Below are positions 1 to 5,109 of a stretch of 5,109 nt of DNA, one piece after another. The position numbers and the translations under genes were made by a program. Source of the DNA: a bacterium (GTDB lineage: Bacteria; Krumholzibacteriota; Krumholzibacteria; LZORAL124-64-63); assembly GCA_021767885.1 (NCBI GenBank), contig JAASSM010000197.1:1-5109 (forward strand), in the 5' to 3' direction. Below the pieces are notes generated by a model, which saw nothing but the letters and a program-made list of their open reading frames with translations, was not told where the DNA came from and searched no databases. Numbering within the stretch: position 1 is the stretch's first letter; the number at the start of each line of letters is the position of its first letter.

Positions 1-2183
1 AAGCCGATGGTGTGCACCAGCGGCGCGGGGGAACCCAGGGGCAGCAGGGTGAGCGGGTCGGGCCCGTCGGTGTTCACGCCGTCCGAGAGCAGTATCACGT
101 GCTGGGGGGTGAGCACCGGGTCGGCGGCGTACAGCTCGCCGCGGGCCTGGATCAGGCCCGCGCCGATGGCGGTCAGGTTGTAGACGTCGCCGCCGGTGCG
201 GATGGCGGCGATGGCGGCGTCCTTGTCCGCCTCGCTGGTGATCAGGGTCATGGGGTAGTCCGTCCAGGCCGGCCAGCCGGGCAGGCCGCCGGGGTCGGGG
301 CCGCCGCTGTAGCTGGTGACGGCGATCTTGTCGTCGACGTCCAGCAGGCGCACCACCTGCGCGGCGGCGTTCTCGGCGTCCAGGATGGGCAGGCCGGTCA
401 TGCTGCCGGAACGGTCGATGGACAGGGCGATGTCCACCTTGGGCGGCAACAGGGTCTCCAGGTTCTCGGCGATCAGCCGGTCCAGCGCCGCACGCACGTT
501 GAGGCGGCCGTGGCCCAGCTCCTCGGAGACGCCGCCGGGGTAGGCGTAGCCGCCCACCTGGTCGGCGGTCTGCTCGAGGAGCGCCTGGGCCGACGGCGCG
601 GTGAGCGGGAAGCCCAGGAGGTCCAGGGCCTCGGCGTGCAGCAGGGCCACCGCGCCGGCGGTCAGCGGCGTGGCCGAGGAGGTGCCGTTGAAGGTGGCGG
701 TGTAGTTGCCGGCGGCGTAACCGCCGGCGGTCAGGTCGGTGGTCTGCATGAGCACGCCGGGCGCGCCCAGGCTCAGCTCCGGCCCGAAGTTGCTGCCCCA
801 GTTCTCGCCGTCGCAGCTGGTGGGGCTCTTGCGCTCGTCGCAGGGGCTGGTCGCGGCGATGGCCATGGCCTCGGGCAGGTCGGCGGGGAAGCTCACCGCG
901 CCGTCGTCGTTGCCGGCGGCGAACACCGGCAAGACGTCGCTGGCGCGCGCATTGACCACGGCGTTCTGCACGGCGATGGTGCTGCCGCTGCTGCACTTCC
1001 AGGAGCAGCTGAGCACCATGGCCTCGTACTTGGCGGCCTCGGCCACCGCGTAGTTGATGGCGTCGGCGCGGTTCTGGTTGAAGCCGCTGCTGAGGTCCAC
1101 GCGCAGCGGCAGGATGCGGGTGCCGGGCGCCACGCCGGAGACGCCCATGGCGTTGTCGCCCACCGCGGCGACCAGGCCGGCGCAGGCGGTGCCGTGGGGG
1201 TGGGTGGCGTCCGGATCGTTGTCGTCGTTGTCGAAGTCCCAGCCGAAGAGGTCGTCGACCTGGCCATTGCCGTCGTCGTCGACGCCGTCGAGGTCGCCGG
1301 GATCCTGGATCCACTGCGAGCCGTTCCAGACCATGGTCTGGCCGTCGCCGTCGGCGTCCTCGCCCAGGTTCTGCAGGATGTTGGGCTGCAGGTCGGGGTG
1401 GGCCCAGTCCACGCCGGTGTCGATGACGGCCACCACCACGCGGGCGTCGCCGCGCTGCAGGTCCCAGGCCTCCTCCACGTCGGCGTCGGCATCGGCGGTG
1501 TAGAAGCCGGCGCCGGTGTTGTTCATGGCCCACTGGTTGGGGTAGAGGGGGTCGTCGGGCACGAAGGCGTAGTCCTCGTAGGAGACGGTGCTCAGCTCGG
1601 CGAACTGCACCTCCGGCAGGGCGACGAAGGCACGGATGTGGGCGAAGAGGTCCGCGCCGGCGGGCACGGAGACGGTGTAGAAGCCGGGGGTCCAGTGGTC
1701 GCGGACCACGGCCGACCCCAGCCCGGCGATGCGGGCGCGCATGGTGCGCTCGTCCACGTCGCGGTGGAACTGGACCACCACCTGGTCGGGGGCGAAGTAG
1801 CGGGTGGTGCCATCGGCGTTGACCAGCGCGGGGTGGGCGCGGGCCACCTCCGGAGTGCCGGGCAGGGTGGCGGCCAGCGTCGGGGCCTCGCCGGGTGCGG
1901 TGCGGAAGACGGCCAGGCGCAGCTTGCCGATGCCGTCCTCGCGCACCAGGTCGAGGTCCGCCCGGGCGGCCAGCGTGCTGGCCTGCTGGCGGGCCTGATC
2001 CGCGGTGGTGGCGGCCAGGCGGACCAGGATCTGGTCGGGGTGGAGGGTGAAGCGGTAAGTGCCGCCGAAGAGCTTGTCGGGGTAGGAGAGGTCGCCGGTC
2101 CGGGCAGACGCCCGTGGCGCGGGGCCGGTGTTCAGGATGATGGTGAGCAGGACGACCGTGCAGTGGGCGAGCGATCGGGTCAT
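1..2183 (-). CDS. Secreted subtilisin-like S8 serine protease fused to a VWA domain (3' partial)
   Basis: The frame starts at the ATG at 2183 and is open to the left edge, giving 727 full codons with no stop. Residues 1-27 form a signal peptide: basic MTR, hydrophobic TVVLLTIIL, and ASA cleavage site. Residues 45-203 look like two tandem inhibitor-I9/fervidolysin-type propeptide units (LHPDQILVRL at 47, FAPDQVVVQF at 130). Next comes the family's usual DDPLYPNQWAMNNTG lead-in (210-224). The S8 domain (about 240-567) has all catalytic motifs: VIDTG (Asp255), HGTACAG (His330), AAGN (oxyanion Asn425) and GTSSATP (Ser502), and closes with GHGRLNVRAAL. After a short linker a VWA domain begins at 582, with MIDAS residues Asp590, Ser592, Ser594 (DRSGS), Thr671 and Asp701 (LLSDG); the window ends inside it. 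By family, it should cleave proteins outside the cytoplasm after propeptide removal, while VWA suggests metal-dependent protein binding. The protease call is near certain. Substrate and C-terminal anchoring are unknown. Confidence 0.95.
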   Translation of the reverse strand, partial: MTRSLAHCTVVLLTIILNTGPAPRASARTGDLSYPDKLFGGTYRFTLHPDQILVRLAATTADQARQQASTLAARADLDLVREDGIGKLRLAVFRTAPGEAPTLAATLPGTPEVARAHPALVNADGTTRYFAPDQVVVQFHRDVDERTMRARIAGLGSAVVRDHWTPGFYTVSVPAGADLFAHIRAFVALPEVQFAELSTVSYEDYAFVPDDPLYPNQWAMNNTGAGFYTADADADVEEAWDLQRGDARVVVAVIDTGVDWAHPDLQPNILQNLGEDADGDGQTMVWNGSQWIQDPGDLDGVDDDGNGQVDDLFGWDFDNDDNDPDATHPHGTACAGLVAAVGDNAMGVSGVAPGTRILPLRVDLSSGFNQNRADAINYAVAEAAKYEAMVLSCSWKCSSGSTIAVQNAVVNARASDVLPVFAAGNDDGAVSFPADLPEAMAIAATSPCDERKSPTSCDGENWGSNFGPELSLGAPGVLMQTTDLTAGGYAAGNYTATFNGTSSATPLTAGAVALLHAEALDLLGFPLTAPSAQALLEQTADQVGGYAYPGGVSEELGHGRLNVRAALDRLIAENLETLLPPKVDIALSIDRSGSMTGLPILDAENAAAQVVRLLDVDDKIAVTSYSGGPDPGGLPGWPAWTDYPMTLITSEADKDAAIAAIRTGGDVYNLTAIGAGLIQARGELYAADPVLTPQHVILLSDGVNTDGPDPLTLLPLGSPAPLVHTIG

Positions 2184-2189
2184 GGCAGG

Positions 2190-2197
2190 TCCTTCCC
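2190..2197 (-). promoter_or_regulatory. Shine-Dalgarno sequence of the protease gene
   Basis: On the minus strand GGGAAGGA lies six bases upstream of the ATG at 2183. It is purine-rich and correctly spaced. Because the next residues form a good signal peptide, this site fixes the start of the S8 protease. Confidence 0.7.
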
Positions 2198-2300
2198 GTT
2201 GGCGTCGCAGGTCGCGGGGAGAGGCTGCCGGCCGATGTGGGTCCCGGGGATGCGATGCGTCCGGCCAGCGCCGTGCGCTCCTCGCTCCAGGGGGAAGGCC

Positions 2301-2333
2301 TAACATACGGGATAAAAAATGTCCAGGATAAAG
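2301..2333 (-). promoter_or_regulatory. AT-rich island, candidate promoter of the protease gene
   Basis: This is the one clearly AT-rich patch in the intergenic region. On the minus strand it reads from CTTTATCC through a T6 run (2314-2319 on plus) to TATGTTAG. TATGTT (2302-2307) is a 4/6 match to a -10 box. The best -35 candidate at a legal distance (TTATCC, 2326-2331, 18 bases away) is weak, and TGGACA lies too close (about 12 bases). The heptamer TTTATCC occurs twice, 16 bases apart (2326-2332 and 2310-2316). A transcript starting here would carry a leader of a little over 100 bases. The call rests on composition and position only. Confidence 0.3.
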
Positions 2334-2355
2334 CGCGGCGTGCCCGGTGCGGGAT

Positions 2356-2388
2356 CGGGGGGCCCCGCAGGCGATCCGGGGCCCCCCG
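2356..2388 (-). terminator. Candidate terminator: GC-only 11-bp hairpin after the upstream gene
   Basis: Bases 2356-2366 (cggggggcccc) and 2378-2388 (ggggccccccg) are perfect inverted complements around an 11-base loop. On the minus strand the stem begins 28 bases after the stop codon of the FN3/CARDB gene, where a terminator or 3'-end-protecting hairpin is expected. No T tract follows on the minus strand (ATCCCGCACC comes next), so it is not a canonical intrinsic terminator. Neighbouring G/C tracts at 2389-2407 can form competing pairings. The hairpin is seen in the sequence; the termination role is inferred. Confidence 0.45.
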
Positions 2389-2416
2389 GGGGGCCCGCGG
2401 GGCCCCCGGCGTGCGG

Positions 2417-5109
2417 TCATTTCACCATCACGACCTTCACCAGACCCTGCCCGCTGCTCGCCTGCAGGCGGGCGAAGTACACGCCGCTGGCCAGGCGGCG
2501 GCCGGTGTCGTCGCAGCCCTGCCAGACGGCCTCGTGGCGGCCGGCGGGCAGGTCGGCGTCCACCAGGCGGCGGACGGCGCGGCCCTGCAGGTCGTAGATG
2601 GTCAGGCGGGCGTGGTCGTCCCGGGCCAGGGTGAAGGCCACCGTGGTGCGGGGGTTGAAGGGGTTGGGCCAGGCGCCGGTGACGGCGGTGAGCACGGGCG
2701 CGAACCCGTCCGCCACCGGGGTGACGCTGTCGATGACGTGCAGCATGAACGGGGCGGCGGCGGTGCCGTGGTCCTGGCGGTAGACCATCAGGACGTGATA
2801 CGCGCCCGGGGTCACCTCGAAGGTCACCGACTCCTGCTCGCCCGGGCCGGCGTCGTCGCTGGCCACCACGGGGTATCCGCGTGCCTGGTACGGCTCGCCC
2901 TCCACGTGGATGGCCAGGGCGAGGTCGGCCGCAGTGAGCGGCTCGAGGCTGTTGGTGTAGGTCTCCGGCGGCAGGAAGAACTCCGTCAGGTGGGCCAGGC
3001 CGCCGCCGGCGATCTCCTGCGGGCCCCAGTCGCCCACCGGCTCGTTGCCCAGGTAGACCGAGGCCACGGCCTGGGCCCGGTACTGTCCCTCGCCGGCCCA
3101 GCGCAGGACGCCCACGTCGTGGTCGCCGAAGGCGACGCTGTTGTGGTCCACCAGGACGTAGTCCACCACCGGGCCGGCCCAGAACGACCCCTCCAGCGAC
3201 ACGCCGAAGCCCTCCTTGGCGCCCACGCCCCGCGGGTGCAGGCGGAGGTCGAAGTCCGAGCCGTCGGACGGCTGCAGGACCATGGCCTTCCAGTAGCCCG
3301 GTCCGGTGCCCACCAGCCGCAGGCCGTCGCAGTTGTACCAGAGGGGCTCGCCGGTGGTGACGTCCTGCCAGCCAGCGGTGCCGGGCGGCGGGGCCGCGCG
3401 GACCGTGGCGGCTGGCGGGACCAGCGGCAGCGGACTCCAGATCCAGGGCTCGCCGTGGATGTTGTTGGTCTCGTCGGTCTCCTCGATCTCCTGGAGCGCG
3501 TCCACGCGCAGGGCGAGGACGTGGCGGCCGCTGCTCAGGCCGAACGGGTGATCCCAGTTGAAGGTCAGGTGTGCGCCGGCGCCGGCGGTGCCCCAGTTCA
3601 CCCAGCCGAGGTAGACGTCGTCGCGGAACAGGCGGGTGGGGATGCGGGACGCCACCGGACCGAGGTTGGCCGCGGCCACGTTCATGTACGTGGGGTCCGG
3701 CGCGCTGAGCAGCGTGTCGGGGCAGGGGCACCAGGTGCCGGTGCCGTCCAGCGTGGGCCGCGGGGTCAGGGCGCACCACCAGTCGCCCGGGGTCCAGGGC
3801 GCCAGGTCCGGCGGCGTGGTGGAGATCTCCAGGGTCACGTCCAGGGGCGGCAGGCCAGCGTGGGGCTGGCGGTAGACCAGGACGCCGTACCAGCCGCTCA
3901 CCTCCAGGGTGGTGGAGACGCGGGCGAGTCCGTCGGCACCGGTGACGTCCACGCCCAGGGCGTCGCCGCTGCCGAGGGTGCCGGTGGTGAAGGTGCGGTC
4001 CAGGACGCGAAGCACCACCTCGCCCTGATCCGGATCGCACTGCGCGGTGACGCTCACCGGGCCGAAGTGATCGCTGGGCAGCCAGAACTCCCGCAGCAGC
4101 ACGGGCACCTGGTCGGCCATGGTCACGGTGACCGAGTCGCCGAAGGCCAGGATGCTGCTCTGGGCGTGGTAGGACCGGGACGGGCCGTCGCCCGTCCAGC
4201 GGAGCAGGCCCACGTCGAACGCCGTGTCCGGCATCTGGTTGCGGTTGGCGAGCACCGCGTCCAGGGCCTGGCCGCCGTGGGCGCTGTAGGCCAGGCTGGC
4301 GCCGAAGCCGTTCTCGGCGTCGGCGGCCACGGTGTGCAGACGGCAGTCGTAGTCGTGCTCGGGGTTCTCCGCCCAGACCGCCAGCGCGTGCCACCAGCCG
4401 CCGGCGGTGGGCAGGCGCAGACCGTCGCAGTTGTAGAACGTGGGGCCGTAGGTGACCTGCTCCCAGCCGCCGGTGGACGGCGGCGGCGGCACGCTGCGGG
4501 TCAGGAGCATCTCCGGGTCGATGAGCGGCGGCGTCCAGATGAACTGACGGCCGCACACGTTGTTGGTCTCGTCCACCTCGGCCACCACGTCGGTGGCGTC
4601 GTGGCGGCAGGTGAAGCTGTGGCGGCCGGCCTGCACCCAGATGGGACCGCGGTTGGGACCCCAGTAGCCCACGCCCGGGCCGATGGCGTTCCAGTAGACC
4701 GTGCTCGTGGGGTCGCCATCGATGTTGAGCCAGGCGTAGAAGCCCACGCCGGTGGTGGCCTCGCCCTCGTTGCGGCCGGCGATGTTCCACCAGGTGGCCT
4801 GGGCGTCGCCGGTCAGCGTGGCCGGCACGGTGCAGTCGTCGATCACGGTGTCGTTGGTGGAGCGCGGCACCAGCGGGTAGTCCCAGCCGGTGATGAGCCA
4901 GGGCGTGAGGTCGGCGGGGTCGGGCTCGCGGATCTGGATGGGGCCGTACCAGGCGTACGACGAGCTCCAGTGCCCGGCGTGGTCCACGGCGCGGATGTTG
5001 AAGTAGTAGCTGCCCGGCGGCAGCGGATCGGTGAGGTAGGAGGTGACGTCGCCGATGTCCTGCGTGGGGCTGGGCATGCCGGGCGAGCCGGTGGAGATGT
5101 ACAGGCCAT
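2417..5109 (-). CDS. Large secreted multidomain protein: FN3-like, 2x (CARDB + YNCDGLRL module), T9SS type A/FlgD-like C-terminus (5' partial)
   Basis: The frame is open from the right edge to TGA at 2417-2419, with 896 codons visible. The first in-frame ATG (5077) is internal, because ten FN3-like codons precede it. Numbered from that Met, 1-48 is the end of a fibronectin III-like domain (SYYFNIRAVDHAGHWSSS). CARDB-like domains lie at about 56-186 and 424-550; each ends in a DETNN motif (169, 535). Each is followed by a module of about 230 residues (187-419 and 551-783) with YNCDGLRL, GFG(A/V)SL, DVG(L/V)LRW and (L/M)VYRQ(P/D)H. These modules have the feel of pre-peptidase C-terminal (PPC) beta-sandwiches (DYDCRLH, DFDLRLH), but I do not firmly recognise the family. 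Residues 784-886 form a FlgD-like/T9SS type A sorting domain with PNPFNP (804), YDLQGR, LPAGRH, ASGVYF and a basic end (KVVMVK). The protein is probably exported and surface-bound. Its N-terminus could hold an enzyme, for example another protease, but this cannot be seen. No catalytic motif is visible in this part. Confidence 0.9.
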   Translation of the reverse strand, partial: GLYISTGSPGMPSPTQDIGDVTSYLTDPLPPGSYYFNIRAVDHAGHWSSSYAWYGPIQIREPDPADLTPWLITGWDYPLVPRSTNDTVIDDCTVPATLTGDAQATWWNIAGRNEGEATTGVGFYAWLNIDGDPTSTVYWNAIGPGVGYWGPNRGPIWVQAGRHSFTCRHDATDVVAEVDETNNVCGRQFIWTPPLIDPEMLLTRSVPPPPSTGGWEQVTYGPTFYNCDGLRLPTAGGWWHALAVWAENPEHDYDCRLHTVAADAENGFGASLAYSAHGGQALDAVLANRNQMPDTAFDVGLLRWTGDGPSRSYHAQSSILAFGDSVTVTMADQVPVLLREFWLPSDHFGPVSVTAQCDPDQGEVVLRVLDRTFTTGTLGSGDALGVDVTGADGLARVSTTLEVSGWYGVLVYRQPHAGLPPLDVTLEISTTPPDLAPWTPGDWWCALTPRPTLDGTGTWCPCPDTLLSAPDPTYMNVAAANLGPVASRIPTRLFRDDVYLGWVNWGTAGAGAHLTFNWDHPFGLSSGRHVLALRVDALQEIEETDETNNIHGEPWIWSPLPLVPPAATVRAAPPPGTAGWQDVTTGEPLWYNCDGLRLVGTGPGYWKAMVLQPSDGSDFDLRLHPRGVGAKEGFGVSLEGSFWAGPVVDYVLVDHNSVAFGDHDVGVLRWAGEGQYRAQAVASVYLGNEPVGDWGPQEIAGGGLAHLTEFFLPPETYTNSLEPLTAADLALAIHVEGEPYQARGYPVVASDDAGPGEQESVTFEVTPGAYHVLMVYRQDHGTAAAPFMLHVIDSVTPVADGFAPVLTAVTGAWPNPFNPRTTVAFTLARDDHARLTIYDLQGRAVRRLVDADLPAGRHEAVWQGCDDTGRRLASGVYFARLQASSGQGLVKVVMVK
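2729..3808 (-). repeat. Tandem coding repeat, copy 2 (CARDB + YNCDGLRL module)
   Basis: This is copy 2 of the unit, from PPDLAPW to the residues just before the C-terminal sorting domain. Its markers are DETNN (535), YNCDGLRL (581, bases 3314-3337), GFGVSL (623), DVGVLRW (654) and MVYRQDH (about 764-770). The CARDB part has a Cys cluster (WWCAL, TWCPCPD) that copy 1 lacks in this form. The copy abuts the FlgD-like/T9SS domain directly (DSVTPVADGFAP linker). Confidence 0.8.
3818..4912 (-). repeat. Tandem coding repeat, copy 1 (CARDB + YNCDGLRL module)
   Basis: This is copy 1 of an internal duplication in the upstream gene. It begins at ADLTPW and ends near LDVTLEIS. Its markers are DETNN (residue 169 from the internal Met), YNCDGLRL (215, bases 4412-4435), GFGASL (257) and FDVGLLRW (DVG at 288). 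Each sits exactly 366 residues before its partner in copy 2. The VYRQ motif near the end (401) is offset by 364, so a small net indel lies in the last third. This copy has an extra Cys-containing stretch (VSVTAQCDPDQG) and different residues in the CARDB core. The two copies are therefore diverged protein repeats rather than recent DNA duplicates. Confidence 0.8.

Larger units (their letters stand above)
2184..2416. other. Intergenic region between two co-oriented genes
   Basis: These 233 bases lie between the stop of the upstream gene and the start of the protease. In minus-strand order they hold the G/C palindrome chain (2408-2352), the AT-rich island (2333-2301), a GC-rich leader with no motif I recognise (about 2300-2198) and the Shine-Dalgarno sequence. 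I find no convincing small ORF with its own ribosome site and no tRNA-like fold. The layout suggests separate transcription of the two genes, though read-through cannot be excluded. Confidence 0.7.

Noticed and set aside
893..1492. A 199-codon minus-strand frame rich in Pro, Thr, Ala and Arg
   Set aside because: It is an alternate frame inside the S8 protease domain; the true frame there carries the VIDTG and HGT motifs.
2103..2183. A lipoprotein signal using Cys8 of the protease
   Set aside because: Cys8 lies before the hydrophobic stretch, so there is no lipobox; the ASA site at 25-27 fits ordinary signal peptidase cleavage.
12..2303. A 763-codon open frame on the plus strand opposite the whole protease gene and its leader
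   Set aside because: Its product is low-complexity, rich in Gly, Val, Ala and His, and has no recognisable domain. The minus strand carries a protein with a signal peptide and full catalytic motifs. GC-rich third positions remove stops from the antisense strand.
2319..2634. Two overlapping plus-strand frames of about 92-95 codons across the intergenic region
   Set aside because: They consist mostly of Pro, Gly and Arg from the G/C palindromes and run antisense into the FlgD-like domain, with no ribosome site I trust.
5075..5077. The ATG at 5077 as the start of the upstream gene
   Set aside because: The frame continues upstream to the window edge with residues (GLYISTGSPG) that fit the same FN3-like domain, and no signal peptide follows this Met.
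4501..5109. Minus-strand frames of 72 and 88 codons near the right edge
   Set aside because: They are out-of-frame with the FN3/CARDB protein, whose frame is open to the edge and gives recognisable domains.

Overview
The window is very GC-rich coding DNA, and both genes lie on the minus strand. Read in that direction, the right-hand gene comes first: its 3' part runs from the window edge at 5109 to a TGA at 2417-2419. A 233-base intergenic region (2184-2416) follows. The second gene starts at 2183 and runs off the left edge at position 1. Neither gene is complete: the first lacks its N-terminus and the second lacks its C-terminus.

The first gene encodes a large secreted or surface protein. 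It begins in the window inside a fibronectin III-like domain. Two tandem copies follow of a unit of about 366 residues, each made of a CARDB-type beta-sandwich and a second module marked by YNCDGLRL, GFG(A/V)SL and DVG(L/V)LRW. The protein ends in a FlgD-like / type IX secretion (T9SS) type A sorting domain (PNPFNP motif, basic last residues). Its catalytic or other N-terminal part, if any, lies outside the window.

The second gene encodes a subtilisin-like (S8) serine protease with a signal peptide, a two-part propeptide and the complete set Asp255, His330, Asn425 and Ser502. About 15 residues after the protease domain comes a von Willebrand factor A domain with a complete MIDAS metal site. 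That domain is cut by the window edge.

A C-terminal PNPFNP/FlgD-like sorting domain, CARDB domains and S8 proteases in a GC-rich genome suggest a member of the FCB supergroup. High-GC candidate phyla such as Eisenbacteria, Krumholzibacteriota or Latescibacteria fit better than classical AT-rich Bacteroidetes. This is inference, since no taxonomic marker is present.

The intergenic region holds a chain of G/C palindromes just after the first stop codon (candidate terminator), a small AT-rich island with a short direct repeat (candidate promoter), and a clear Shine-Dalgarno sequence before the protease start. The likely reading is two separately transcribed or loosely coupled genes for exported proteins, one adhesive or modular and one proteolytic. 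I see no RNA genes, mobile elements or CRISPR. The long plus-strand open frames are antisense shadows caused by GC-rich codon use.
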